From Vibrio gallaecicus (GTDB lineage Bacteria; Pseudomonadota; Gammaproteobacteria; Enterobacterales; Vibrionaceae), in NCBI RefSeq assembly GCF_024347495.1, contig NZ_AP025491.1, positions 1,612,001-1,676,000 on the forward strand: a stretch of 64,000 bases of DNA. Direction: 5' to 3'. Every line of letters begins with the position of its first letter. Position 1 is the first letter of the stretch. The position numbers were made by a program, and so were the translations under genes. The notes beneath the pieces are model-generated. The model was not told where the DNA came from, did no database searches, and saw only the letters and a list, made by a program, of their open reading frames with translations. This document shows positions 54,138-63,858 of the stretch, piece by piece.

Positions 54138-55112
54138 ATGTTAAGCCTACATAAAAAACCACTGCATGTTACCAACGTTCAAAATGCTAACTGCGTTGTT
54201 ATGGTGCCACCTAAAGAGTTTCGTTTTAATGAAGAAACCGCGCGCGATAATGAATTTCAGCATCAAGTGAATTTAAGTGAAGCTGAAGTGAAACAACAGA
54301 CTATGGATGAGTTTAAAACCATGGTGATGTTATTGCGTAAAGAAGGTGTGCAAGTTGTAGAGTTTGATTACCCTGAGTCTGATGTTGAAACTCCTGATGC
54401 CGTATTCCCTAATAATTGGTTTAGTTCATGTTCTGATGGCAGTTTGTATACGTTTCCTATGGCTTGTGAAAACCGCCAGCAAGAAGTTAAGCCTGATGCA
54501 TTAGTTACCGCACTGGAAGAGTCTGGTCGTATTGTTAACCAAGTGGAGTCTCTTGAGTCTTACCTTAAAGAAGGCGCTTATTTGGAAAGCACAGGTGTGA
54601 TGGTGATCGATCACATCAATAAAACGATTTATGCTGCACTGTCGCAACGTTGTGATCGTGAAGTGCTAGAAGATTATGCCAAACGTATTGGCTACAATCG
54701 TGTTGTGTCTTTTCAAACTGCTTTGCCTTCAGGGCACCCGATCTACCATACCAACGTAATGATGGCGATAGGTGACAATTTCTGCGTAATTTGTGATGAA
54801 GTCATTCCTGAGTTCGAAAGACGTTTTGTGATTAAATCTTTAGCGAAAGATAAGCAAGTGATCTCTATCTCTTTAGATCAAATGAACCGTTTTTGTGGCA
54901 ATATTTTACAGTTAGAGACGATCAACGGAGATAAAGTTATTGCTATGTCTCAGTCAGCTTACGATGCCTTTTCACCCGCACAGCTCGCGCAATTATCGAC
55001 TCACGGAAAGTTGCTGCCTTTCAACGTAAAAACGATTGAAGACATTGGCGGTGGTAGTGTTCGTTGCATGCTAGGTGAAGTATTCTTGCCTACCAGAGTC
55101 AATCAACTTTAA
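54138..55112 (+). CDS. ctlX: CtlX-like citrulline/arginine hydrolase (guanidino-modifying superfamily)
   Basis: A 324-residue member of the arginine deiminase-like superfamily, COG4874. It has the conserved DAVFPNNWFS segment, the HPIYHTNVMMAIG histidine block and the catalytic cysteine in GGGSVRCMLGE (C310). CtlX proteins hydrolyse citrulline to ornithine; other members act on arginine or dimethylarginine. The start is the ATG at 54138, with AGGGGG 8 bases upstream, instead of the ATG 18 bases earlier that overlaps the ribosome site. It may be controlled by the Lrp-family regulator 3.5 kb away. A hairpin (55158-55188) follows the gene. Confidence 0.85.
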   Translation: MLSLHKKPLHVTNVQNANCVVMVPPKEFRFNEETARDNEFQHQVNLSEAEVKQQTMDEFKTMVMLLRKEGVQVVEFDYPESDVETPDAVFPNNWFSSCSDGSLYTFPMACENRQQEVKPDALVTALEESGRIVNQVESLESYLKEGAYLESTGVMVIDHINKTIYAALSQRCDREVLEDYAKRIGYNRVVSFQTALPSGHPIYHTNVMMAIGDNFCVICDEVIPEFERRFVIKSLAKDKQVISISLDQMNRFCGNILQLETINGDKVIAMSQSAYDAFSPAQLAQLSTHGKLLPFNVKTIEDIGGGSVRCMLGEVFLPTRVNQL

Positions 55113-55157
55113 TACCACTCCCCATTTTATGCGATAGCTTTTCATATGATCGACTTT

Positions 55158-55188
55158 TGCTTTAGTAGAGTTTATTTTTACTAAAGCA
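55158..55188 (+). terminator. Hairpin after the CtlX-like gene
   Basis: TGCTTTAGTA (55158-55167) pairs with TACTAAAGCA (55179-55188). The sequence after it is not T-rich, so terminator activity is uncertain. Confidence 0.45.
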
Positions 55189-55343
55189 GTTGTCTCTGTG
55201 GAAATTGACACTTCTACTTCTACTTCTTAGCTCCTAACCTCATTCTCCAATAATTTTTTACTCTTATTTTCATCTATTTATATTGTTAGATTTATTACTA
55301 GCTTGGTTTCATATTTCTGATGTATAAATAACCACAAAATATC

Positions 55344-55380
55344 TATTGCAAATATAAATGATATTTGTTCTTATTCTCAT
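55344..55380. promoter_or_regulatory. Weak Fur-like element before the TonB receptor
   Basis: On the minus strand GATGAGAATAAGAACAAAT keeps the ATGANAAT half of the Vibrio Fur consensus, and CAAATATAAATGATATTTG is an imperfect palindrome next to it. The match is weak, but an iron-regulated receptor gene is expected here. Confidence 0.3.
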
Positions 55381-55414
55381 CCGTTGGTTTTTACAGCCTA
55401 AAATGGAATTAAGA

Positions 55415-57466
55415 ATGACTACATTATTACCCACTAAGAGCTTTCTCTCTTTAGCAATTAAAGCTTCATTTTCTACTCTTGTTATGACGACTTATGCCTT
55501 TGCGAATACAGGGACTTCTAGCCAAGAGTCTGACGTTGAGACCATGCAAGTCTATGGGCATCAATATGAGGGCTATGCTGAGCATATGCCGCAATCGGGA
55601 ACGAAAACAGATGTCGAGTGGTTAGACGTTCCGCAATCTGTATCGGTAGTGACAAAAACTGAAATGGAAGACCGAGGCGCGGTACGTCTAGTGGATGCAC
55701 TTGACGGCGTTGCTGGGGTGAATAACACGCTGGGCGAAGGAAGCCGAGATCAATTTGTCATTCGTGGCTTTGATGCTTTAAATGATATGTACCGAGATGG
55801 CATGCGTGACGACGGTACGCTTCAATCCTACCGCAGTTTAGCCAATATTGAACGAGTCGAAGTGGTTAAAGGCGCAGCAGGCGCTTTATATGGAAGAGGT
55901 TCTGCGGGCGGTATTATCAACTTAGTCACCAAGCGTGCGAATGGTGACACGTTTACCCATGTTAATGGCAGTGTTGGCAGTAATAGCCAGTATGTTGGCC
56001 AAGTCGATAGCTCATTTTCCTTTTCAGATAAGGTCAACGGACGTGTGAATCTAGAGTATCGCGAAGGAGACTCATACGTTGATCACGTTGATTCGAATGA
56101 CTTCTTCATTGCACCGACTCTTCGTTTCTTACCCGCTCAAAACCATATCATTGATATTGATGTGGAATATGCTCATCAAGAATTGGTGCCATACCGTGGC
56201 GTTCCGTCACATAATGGTAAGCCAGTCGATGTACCCGTTGATACTTTCTATGGCGGCACCAATGATTATCAAAAGTCTGATAGTTTACGTCTAGCGGTCA
56301 ATTATGAATGGCAGTTGAATCAAGATTGGGTGTGGAATAACCGAGCATCATACAGCCATATAGAATTAGAGCAGAAAGGTACACGCCAAGGGACAGTTAC
56401 CGCAGGTGAAGTCTCACAAACGGTCAATAACTTTGGTTATGATCCCCGCACCACCACCACCCTCCAATCAGAATTGGTATGGGAAACCAGCGATAACCAA
56501 CTGATGATTGGCGCGGATTACAATCAGATCAATATCGACTTAACGTTGGCGAGTGATAAAACTCTTCCTCCTAAAGATATTTATGATCCAGTAGTGGGAC
56601 CAACTCCAGACCCTGGCTTCAAACCATTCCGTGATAACACGACCACTACCACAGGCATTTATATTCAAGACGTTTATACCTTAGGTGATTTATCGCTGAT
56701 CGGTAATGTGCGTTATGACTCCATGGATCTTGAACAACAAAAAGCCGGTGCTGAAAAAGAAAACTTAGATGACGATAAAGTAAGTTATCGCGCCGGTTTG
56801 GTGTACCGAATTAGTGATGATGTTTCGGTTTACGGCAGCTTAGCGCGTTCATGGCAGTTGCCTTATTCAGGGATTTACATTAACCCCAAATTGGCAGAGT
56901 TCTTCCAAACAGATTTAAAGGAAGTGGGAGCCAAAGCCTACCTTCTTGATAACGCTTTAATGCTTAACGCCGCTATTTTCCAAATCGATCAAGAGCAACC
57001 TCAAACGAATACTGATGGGGATGTGATTGCCAAAATTGAAGCTCGTCACCAAGGTCTAGAACTTGAAGCCCGAGGAAAAATCACGGAAGAGTGGGACATC
57101 TCTGTGGGTTATAGCTACTTAGATGCGGAAGACAAAGATACAGGTAAAAAGCCAAATGATGTGTCTGACCACCTGTTTTCACTTTGGAGCACTTACCAAC
57201 TGGATGACAACTGGCGTCTTGGTGGTGGGGTGAAATATGTAGGTGACCGTTATTCAGGTAACGATGAAGCGGTAGCTCTCGGCGATTACACCACGGTTGA
57301 TCTGATGACGGCTTACACCACTGGATCACACAAAATACAAGCCAACGTTTATAACCTATTTGACGAAAAATACATTTTGGGTGCAACGAATGGCAAGTCG
57401 GGTCTGAATCAGATTGGTTACGGTGCTCCTGTCGAATTCATGTTGAGTTACGGATATCAATTCTAG
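55415..57466 (+). CDS. TonB-dependent siderophore receptor
   Basis: An outer-membrane receptor of about 683 residues. The ATG at 55415 follows GGAATTAAG; two earlier in-frame ATGs are less likely. A signal peptide ends near TTYAFANTG. The plug (about 50-180) carries DVPQSVSVVTKTEMEDRGAV, QFVIRGFDA and the RGSAGGIINLVTK motif. The beta-barrel ends with the aromatic FMLSYGYQF. The sequence is of the ferrichrome/hydroxamate (FhuA/FpvA-like) class, but the ligand is not certain. It stands before a fec-like operon, separated by a hairpin, so the two may be independently expressed parts of one iron region. Confidence 0.92.
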   Translation: MTTLLPTKSFLSLAIKASFSTLVMTTYAFANTGTSSQESDVETMQVYGHQYEGYAEHMPQSGTKTDVEWLDVPQSVSVVTKTEMEDRGAVRLVDALDGVAGVNNTLGEGSRDQFVIRGFDALNDMYRDGMRDDGTLQSYRSLANIERVEVVKGAAGALYGRGSAGGIINLVTKRANGDTFTHVNGSVGSNSQYVGQVDSSFSFSDKVNGRVNLEYREGDSYVDHVDSNDFFIAPTLRFLPAQNHIIDIDVEYAHQELVPYRGVPSHNGKPVDVPVDTFYGGTNDYQKSDSLRLAVNYEWQLNQDWVWNNRASYSHIELEQKGTRQGTVTAGEVSQTVNNFGYDPRTTTTLQSELVWETSDNQLMIGADYNQINIDLTLASDKTLPPKDIYDPVVGPTPDPGFKPFRDNTTTTTGIYIQDVYTLGDLSLIGNVRYDSMDLEQQKAGAEKENLDDDKVSYRAGLVYRISDDVSVYGSLARSWQLPYSGIYINPKLAEFFQTDLKEVGAKAYLLDNALMLNAAIFQIDQEQPQTNTDGDVIAKIEARHQGLELEARGKITEEWDISVGYSYLDAEDKDTGKKPNDVSDHLFSLWSTYQLDDNWRLGGGVKYVGDRYSGNDEAVALGDYTTVDLMTAYTTGSHKIQANVYNLFDEKYILGATNGKSGLNQIGYGAPVEFMLSYGYQF

Positions 57467-57629
57467 CTCTTTATCAATAATAAAGAGCTATCAATACTGG
57501 AGCTCCATAAATACTAGAGTTTCATCAATAGCTTGCCCATGAAAACTCGAAAATAAACAAGCGTTTACAGCTTGTTATCGAAATTATTCATTTTTATCTT
57601 ATTACTCAATATGAGTCTTAATTTTTTAT

Positions 57630-57668
57630 GGCGACTTAAAAAAACAATTAAGTCGCCTAATTTTCTTT
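57630..57668 (+). terminator. Hairpin/terminator between the siderophore receptor and fecA-like gene
   Basis: GGCGACTTAA (57630-57639) pairs perfectly with TTAAGTCGCC (57648-57657), followed by TAATTTTCTTT. It ends only 10 bases before the fecA-like start codon and could terminate the receptor transcript or attenuate the next operon. Confidence 0.7.
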
Positions 57669-57678
57669 AAGGATTCCC

Positions 57679-59808
57679 ATGTCTAACCAGAATTTGGATG
57701 GTGCATTACGTAATCATTTTCCGCGTCTTAGTTTTTTAAGCATTGCGGTTATGTCTGCCACTTCGATGAACGCTCTCGCGGCGTCTAACTCGAATGACAA
57801 TGTGACGGCGATGGAAACGGTGGTGGTTACCGCAAGTGTTATCGGCAACTCTCAAGTGGAAGATGTCCGTGAGTACCCTGGTGCTCGTACGGTACTGACC
57901 AGTGAACAAATTGAAAAAACTGCGGCTCATTCTATTGATTCTGCTTTGCAAAGCGTTCCAGGCATCAAAGTGCAAGATGAAACGGGCACTGGAGTCTTGC
58001 CTAATATTTCAGTTAGAGGTTTAAAAGCAAGCCGAAGTGGTCATGCTCAGTTCTTGATGGATGGCGTGCCACTCACTTTGGCTCCATATGGTCATACTGG
58101 GCAATCCATTTTCCCAGCGACACTTTCTATGCTTGAAAGGATTGATATTGTTCGCGGTGGTGCTGCAGTTCAATACGGACCAAACAACGTTGGGGGTGTC
58201 ATTAACTTAGTCACAAAGCCGATTCCTCACCAATGGCAGACAGAGATCAGTAACCGATTAACGGTATTTGAAGACGGTGATACACCTCTTAATGATTTTT
58301 ACTTGAGAACCGGCGGCTGGTTAACGGACAGCTTAGCTTTACAGCTTGAGGGTAACTTCTTAAAGGGAGAAAGCTTCAGAGATCATTCCGATACGGACGT
58401 TAAGAACTTCCAAGCAAAAGTTCAGTGGTTACTGAGTGATACACAAGAGTTACAAGCTTTTATTCAGCGTTACGATGCCGATACTCAAATGCCTGGGGCA
58501 TTATCGCCTGATGACTACAAGCAAGATCGCACTCAATCTAAACGCCCTTATGACGAATACCAAGGGCAATCTACACGTTGGAGCCTTAAATATCTTCATG
58601 ATTTAGATATTGCCGATGGTGCTGAGTTTGAACTACTGACTTTTGGTCATAAGTCGGAACGTTTCTTCCAATGGGGCTTTAATAGCGCAGGTGGACATTG
58701 GGCTGATCCAGCTTTGCCATCTACTCATATTCGCACGTCCCCACGTGAATTCAATGTATACGGAATCGAGCCAAAATTGGCACTTTATGTCGGTCAAGGT
58801 AAATCCGTGAGCCAAAACTGGATTGTTGGTGCGCGTTACGTTAATGAAGATGTGGACTACAAATTAACTCAAACACCTATTGCGGGTGGTGCAACCGCAA
58901 CACCACGTGATTGGCACTTGGATACGGATGCCTTCGCAGGTTATATCAGTAATGAAATTGGCTTCTTGAATGATACTTTAAAAGTCACGCCTGGGGTTCG
59001 CTATGAATCAATAGATATGGCATTTAAAGACATTGGAAAGAGTGAAAATGCGAACAACAAAGTGACGGAATGGTTACCAGGCTTAACGCTTGCTTATCAC
59101 TTGAATGAAAATTGGGTTAGCTATGCGAACGCGCAGAAATCATTGAGAGCACCGCAAATTGCGTACATCCGAGGCTTGGGTGAAGAAGGCAGTGAGCTTG
59201 CGTGGAACTACGAATTAGGGGCGCGTTACACTCAACAATCCACTAGCTTTAATGTTGCGCTATACCGCATTGATTTTAAAGACCAACTTCAGTGGCAAAG
59301 TGGAACGCAAACCTTTGACAACATTGGTAAGACACTTCACCAAGGTATTGAAGTGTCTGGTCGTTACACTCCTGAATCTATGCAGGCGTTAAGCTTAGGG
59401 GCAAGCTATAACTTCCTAGATGCAACCCTTGAAGAAGACGGTGCGAATAAGGGAAATCAACTTCCTCATACATCACAGCATCAACTTAGTTGGGATGCCA
59501 CTTACGCATTCACCAAAATTGATACAACGTTATCAGGTTTCTACTTCAGTGATGCGTATACCGATAATGCAAATACGAGTGAAGAAGATGCAACCGGAGC
59601 GAAAGGAAAAGTACCGTCTTACATGGTCTGGAACTTTAATTTAGGCACAGATCTTTATAAAGATGAAAACAACCTGTTACGTATGAATGTTGCGGTAAAT
59701 AACCTCTTTGCTGAGGAATATTACTTCCGCGGAATTGATACCAGTCCTGTTGGGCGCTATCCGGCACCTGGACGCTCTTACACGCTTGATCTTAACTACC
59801 AGTTTTAA
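57679..59808 (+). CDS. fecA: FecA-like TonB-dependent receptor (ferric citrate type)
   Basis: A 709-residue outer-membrane receptor. Signal peptide ends near MNALAASN. TonB box-like METVVVTAS at about 46-54. Plug motifs SALQSVPGIKVQDETGTGVL, NISVRGLKASRSGH and VQYGPNNVGGVINLVTKPI. The barrel ends in SYTLDLNYQF. The order receptor-binding protein-two permeases-ATPase is that of fecABCDE, and the receptor is of the FecA family. Unlike E. coli FecA it has no N-terminal signalling (STN) domain, and no fecI/fecR pair is nearby, so it cannot drive a transmembrane transcription signal; control is probably by Fur. AAGGA precedes the ATG. Confidence 0.88.
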   Translation: MSNQNLDGALRNHFPRLSFLSIAVMSATSMNALAASNSNDNVTAMETVVVTASVIGNSQVEDVREYPGARTVLTSEQIEKTAAHSIDSALQSVPGIKVQDETGTGVLPNISVRGLKASRSGHAQFLMDGVPLTLAPYGHTGQSIFPATLSMLERIDIVRGGAAVQYGPNNVGGVINLVTKPIPHQWQTEISNRLTVFEDGDTPLNDFYLRTGGWLTDSLALQLEGNFLKGESFRDHSDTDVKNFQAKVQWLLSDTQELQAFIQRYDADTQMPGALSPDDYKQDRTQSKRPYDEYQGQSTRWSLKYLHDLDIADGAEFELLTFGHKSERFFQWGFNSAGGHWADPALPSTHIRTSPREFNVYGIEPKLALYVGQGKSVSQNWIVGARYVNEDVDYKLTQTPIAGGATATPRDWHLDTDAFAGYISNEIGFLNDTLKVTPGVRYESIDMAFKDIGKSENANNKVTEWLPGLTLAYHLNENWVSYANAQKSLRAPQIAYIRGLGEEGSELAWNYELGARYTQQSTSFNVALYRIDFKDQLQWQSGTQTFDNIGKTLHQGIEVSGRYTPESMQALSLGASYNFLDATLEEDGANKGNQLPHTSQHQLSWDATYAFTKIDTTLSGFYFSDAYTDNANTSEEDATGAKGKVPSYMVWNFNLGTDLYKDENNLLRMNVAVNNLFAEEYYFRGIDTSPVGRYPAPGRSYTLDLNYQF

Positions 59809-59974
59809 CTCTAGTTAAATAAGAGATAAATAAAGTTAAATCAAAGTTATCTCAAGAAGTTGCCAATCTGAGCATGGAATGTGAGTTGGCAGCTTTTTGA
59901 CTTGTAAGTTAATCAATTTACAAGCGAATCAATTTTTAAACCTGTTAATTTATCAGGTTATGGAATGTGAAAAG

Positions 59975-60916
59975 ATGAATAATAAAATACAGTGGAACTG
60001 GGTATATGCCATCTTCGGAGCTGTAATGATGTTGCTGTCTCCTTTTTCGAGTGCTGAAATACGCACGGTAAAGGATGAACAAGGTCAGTTTCAAATCGAG
60101 TCAGTACCGACACGAATTGTGGTGCTTGAGTTTTCTTTTGTAGATGCTTTGGCTGCGGTTGGAGTGTCGCCGATTGGAGTGGCTGATGATAATGATGAAA
60201 CTCGGGTGATTGCTTCTGTTCGGTCAAAAATTGGTAAGTGGCAATCCGTTGGTATGCGATCTCAGCCAAGCTTGGAAGCCATTGCGGTATTGAAGCCTGA
60301 TTTGATTATTGCAGATGCAGAAAGGCACCGAACTATTTATCAAGATCTACAACGCATTGCCCCGACTTTATTGCTTAAAAGCCGAGGTGAAACATATGAA
60401 GAAAACTTAGAATCGGCTCAAAAAATTGGCGTTGCGTTAGATAAAGAAGTGAAAATGGCGCTGCGTATAAAGCAGCATCAACATCATATGGCTCAAAGCA
60501 AAAACCGATTAGTCAGTAAAGAAACGGTTCAATTTGCAGTCGTTTCGGATAAAGGCATGTGGCTTCATAGCCCTGTTTCCTACGCTGGTGGGGTGTTAAG
60601 TTCTCTTGGAATTTTAAGCCCTCTTGCTAAACAGGAAGAAGACAAAACTCCTTCCGAAGATCTACATTCAGGTAAAGCCTACCTACCGACAAGCTTTGAG
60701 TTCTTATTAAAAACAAACCCTGATTGGCTGTTGGTTGGTGCTTATTCACAACCCAATATTGTGGATGAATGGAAAAACAACCCTTTATTCAAGATCCTAA
60801 AATCATCAAAAAAAGAGCAAGTGGTCGAAGTGTCTCCGGCACTATGGTCTTTAAATCGTGGCATGCTTGCCGCTGAAGAAATTGCTCATGAGCTTGAGAC
60901 TTTACTAGGTCACTAA
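59975..60916 (+). CDS. fecB: FecB-like periplasmic iron-complex binding protein
   Basis: A 313-residue type III (siderophore-class) substrate-binding protein. I chose the ATG at 59975, just ahead of the signal peptide [20 protein letters not shown]; earlier ATGs give an unlikely leader. Motifs: [21 protein letters not shown], then [20 protein letters not shown] (first lobe) and the second lobe [14 protein letters not shown]. There is no lipobox. Its stop overlaps the fecC start (TAATG). It delivers ferric citrate or a similar chelate to the permease encoded next. Confidence 0.9.
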   Translation: MNNKIQWNWVYAIFGAVMMLLSPFSSAEIRTVKDEQGQFQIESVPTRIVVLEFSFVDALAAVGVSPIGVADDNDETRVIASVRSKIGKWQSVGMRSQPSLEAIAVLKPDLIIADAERHRTIYQDLQRIAPTLLLKSRGETYEENLESAQKIGVALDKEVKMALRIKQHQHHMAQSKNRLVSKETVQFAVVSDKGMWLHSPVSYAGGVLSSLGILSPLAKQEEDKTPSEDLHSGKAYLPTSFEFLLKTNPDWLLVGAYSQPNIVDEWKNNPLFKILKSSKKEQVVEVSPALWSLNRGMLAAEEIAHELETLLGH

Positions 60917-61950
60917 TGAATATGTCTGTTCTTACACAGGGTAAAGCGATGGTTAAGCCGCATTGGCGCACCGTCGCTTTTACGGTTTTGGTGGTGTTCA
61001 TTACTTGTTCCGGCTATGCCGCGTCTATGCTGGGTTGGTCGAATTTTTCATTAACATTAAACAGCCTATTTCAGTATTGGTTCCACTTTGATGAAGCCAA
61101 TATGATACAGCAGATTTTAGCAACGCTTCGTGCGCCACGCGCTCATGCTGGCTTAATGATTGGAGCATGTCTGGCTGTTGCGGGTGTGTTAATGCAAGGG
61201 CTCACTCGTAACCCATTAGCTTCACCCTCCATTCTTGGTATCAACGCTGGTGCTGCATGTTTTATGGCTCTTGCCTCTATCGGGGTTCCAGTTTTAAGCC
61301 AAATCAACCCTGTTTTAAATGCGGTGACAGGTGCACTGCTCAGTGGTATTACAGTCATGATTTTGGGCGGCTTTTTTTCTTCTCGCTTTCACCCACTACG
61401 TTTAGTTTTAGCTGGAATTGCGGTTAGTGCTTTGCTTATTGGTTTAACTCGCGCTGCGGTGATCTTAGCGGATGACATGGCTTACAGCGTACTGCACTGG
61501 CTAACAGGATCGCTTTCAAGTGTCGATGCTTCTCAATGGCAACTGCTTTGGCCGCCAGCATTATTGGGGCTGATTTTAGCCATGGGTTTAGCGCGCAACT
61601 TGAATCTATTATCGTTAGGTGAAGAAGTGGCTGTTGGGCTAGGCAGTAATGTATCAATGACTCGGTTAGCCAGCGGAGTCGCGATAGTTTTGCTCGTGGG
61701 AAGCTGCGTGGTGATAGCCGGTCCTATTGGCTTTGTCGGTTTGCTTGTCCCTCATTTAGTGAGACCAATAGTCGGTCATAATTACCACGTGCTTATTCCT
61801 GTTTCTGCTTTAAGTGGAGCGGCATTGGTCGTGTGGTCTGATGCGCTATCTCGCTCGATTGCGTTCCCGGTAGAAACCCCCGTCGGCGTAATTACTGCAT
61901 TACTTGGGACGCCTTGCTTCATTGTTATTGCTGTGAGGAGATCCTTATGA
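60916..61950 (+). CDS. fecC: FecC-like iron-complex ABC permease
   Basis: A 344-residue FecCD-family permease with about 9-10 transmembrane helices. Family motifs: LRAPRAHAGLMIGACLAVAG, LMQGLTRNPLASPSILGINA and GPIGFVGLLVPHLVRPIVGH (cytoplasmic coupling loop). The start codon overlaps the fecB stop and its stop overlaps the fecD start, so fecB, fecC and fecD are translationally coupled. It forms a heterodimer with the next gene's product. Confidence 0.93.
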   Translation: MNMSVLTQGKAMVKPHWRTVAFTVLVVFITCSGYAASMLGWSNFSLTLNSLFQYWFHFDEANMIQQILATLRAPRAHAGLMIGACLAVAGVLMQGLTRNPLASPSILGINAGAACFMALASIGVPVLSQINPVLNAVTGALLSGITVMILGGFFSSRFHPLRLVLAGIAVSALLIGLTRAAVILADDMAYSVLHWLTGSLSSVDASQWQLLWPPALLGLILAMGLARNLNLLSLGEEVAVGLGSNVSMTRLASGVAIVLLVGSCVVIAGPIGFVGLLVPHLVRPIVGHNYHVLIPVSALSGAALVVWSDALSRSIAFPVETPVGVITALLGTPCFIVIAVRRSL

Positions 61951-62918
61951 GCCTTACCGCCAAGTTGATGGCTTTATTGACACTATTGATTGTGTTTTCT
62001 TTTGCGACGCTTTTCGCTGGTGCTGCTCAAATGCCTTCTGGACAAGTGATCGATCATCTCTTTGCCTTCTCGAATACCGATTTTGTTATTCACCAATATC
62101 GCTTACCCCGAATGGTACTGGCGATTGGTGTCGGCGCGGGGTTAGGGCTCTCGGGCGTTTTAGTTCAAGGGGTTATCCGTAACCCGCTAGCGTCCCCCGA
62201 TCTCATGGGAATAAGTGCTGGTGCAGGGCTCGCGGCGACTGCATGTTTAGTGTTGTTCCCTAATGCCCCCGTATCACTTCTTCCTTTTGTTGCTATGTTT
62301 GGTGGTTTATTTGCAGCAGGTTTGATTGCGGTACTGGCTTATTGGTCAAAACCCACAGCGGCTCGACTTGCTTTAATTGGTATTGCAGTCAGTGCCTTTC
62401 TCGCGAGTGGCATCGATTTTTTATTGATCGTCAATCCAGTTGAAATTAACACTGCAATGGTCTGGTTAACGGGCAGTTTGTGGGGGCGAAATTGGCAGCA
62501 AGTCCCTTATATTTGGTTCATTTTACTTCTGTTACTGCCATTGGCTTTTTGGCTTGCGTGGCGTTTAGATGTGATGGGACTTGGTGATGAAAGTGCGACA
62601 ACACTTGGAGTGGCTCCTAAAAAAATCCAAATATGGGCGTTGATCGCAGCAGTCTTGCTTGCCAGCGTCAGTGTGTCTGTTGCGGGTACCATTAGTTTTG
62701 TTGGGTTGCTTGCTCCTCACTTAGCGCGTTTGTTGTTTGGTCATAATCATAAATTCTTAGTCCCAAGTGCCGCTATTCTCGGTGCCTTACTCGTGGTTTG
62801 CGCTGATGGCCTTGCTCGGGGTATCCAGCCGCCAATTGAACTACCCGCAGGTGTATTAACGTCTGTGATTGGCGCACCGTATTTCATCTTTCTACTGTAT
62901 CGTTATCGAGGTTGGTAA
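61947..62918 (+). CDS. fecD: FecD-like iron-complex ABC permease
   Basis: A 323-residue FecCD-family permease from the ATG at 61947, which has AGGAG 6 bases upstream and overlaps the fecC stop (ATGA). Motifs: YRLPRMVLAIGVGAGLGLSG, GVIRNPLASPDLMGISAGAG and GTISFVGLLAPHLARLLFGH. With FecC it forms the inner-membrane channel. The ATPase gene starts two bases after its stop codon. Confidence 0.93.
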   Translation: MSLTAKLMALLTLLIVFSFATLFAGAAQMPSGQVIDHLFAFSNTDFVIHQYRLPRMVLAIGVGAGLGLSGVLVQGVIRNPLASPDLMGISAGAGLAATACLVLFPNAPVSLLPFVAMFGGLFAAGLIAVLAYWSKPTAARLALIGIAVSAFLASGIDFLLIVNPVEINTAMVWLTGSLWGRNWQQVPYIWFILLLLLPLAFWLAWRLDVMGLGDESATTLGVAPKKIQIWALIAAVLLASVSVSVAGTISFVGLLAPHLARLLFGHNHKFLVPSAAILGALLVVCADGLARGIQPPIELPAGVLTSVIGAPYFIFLLYRYRGW

Positions 62919-62920
62919 AC

Positions 62921-63685
62921 ATGCTACAAACGCAGAACCTTTCCGTCGCGTACGGCAAGCAAACCATCATTCAAGATTTGTCTTTGAATATTCCTAAAGG
63001 GAAAATTACGGCTCTTGTAGGGCCTAATGGCTGTGGCAAATCCACCTTATTGAAAACCTTGGTGCGTATAAATAAACCGTCTTCTGGGGAAGTACTGTTT
63101 GAGGGTAAAGCCATTAGCAGTTATCAAGATAAATCTTTAGCTCGCTTTTTGTCGCTATTGCCTCAAATCTTAGTTAGCCCCGAAGGAATTACTGTTAGGA
63201 AGCTGGTGGAGTACGGCCGCTCACCTTATTTATCTCATTGGGGGCGTCTGAATCAGGAAGATAAAAAGATCGTTGAACAAGCCATGTTAGATACAGGGGT
63301 GGCGGAATTTGCAGATAAACCGGTTGAGTCGCTATCTGGAGGTCAAAGGCAAAGGGCTTGGATTGCAATGGTGATGGCTCAAGATACAGATATTGTGATG
63401 CTGGATGAGCCGACCACTTACTTGGATATGTCCCATCAAGTGGAACTCATGAACTTAATGAGGCAAATGAACGACAATGGCAAAACCGTTGTTGTGGTGT
63501 TGCACGATTTAAATCAAGCTTGCCGCTACTGTGACCATTTGATCGTTCTAGCGCAAGGAGCCTTAGTCACACAGGGATCACCAGAAGAAGTCTTTACCGA
63601 ATCATTACTTAATGATGTTTTCGATCTAAAAGCCAAAGTCTTCAGCGATCCTGTTTCCGGCACTCCAATGTGTGTTGCGGTGTAG
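62921..63685 (+). CDS. fecE: FecE-like iron-complex ABC ATPase
   Basis: A 254-residue ATPase energising FecCD. Walker A GPNGCGKST, Q-loop FLSLLPQ, signature LSGGQRQRAWIAMVMAQ, Walker B IVMLDEPTTYLD, H-loop VVLHDLNQACRY. The ATG at 62921 has GAGG about 10 bases upstream; a TTG three codons earlier is less likely. It is the last gene of the operon. I see no clear terminator in the 170 bp that follow (63686-63858), where TAGACGTAG occurs twice. Confidence 0.93.
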   Translation: MLQTQNLSVAYGKQTIIQDLSLNIPKGKITALVGPNGCGKSTLLKTLVRINKPSSGEVLFEGKAISSYQDKSLARFLSLLPQILVSPEGITVRKLVEYGRSPYLSHWGRLNQEDKKIVEQAMLDTGVAEFADKPVESLSGGQRQRAWIAMVMAQDTDIVMLDEPTTYLDMSHQVELMNLMRQMNDNGKTVVVVLHDLNQACRYCDHLIVLAQGALVTQGSPEEVFTESLLNDVFDLKAKVFSDPVSGTPMCVAV

Positions 63686-63858
63686 GGGATAGGTCGAAGC
63701 TAGACGTAGAGAGGCAAGATAGACGTAGTGGTATAAATAAATTTCGATACTTTTCGGTCATTGAGATGTTTATAGCGAGTATGATGAGTGAATGAAGCTT
63801 GTTTAAAGTATGAAAAATTGCTTAATGCTAAGAACGTCAGACAACGAAAGGTATTCGT

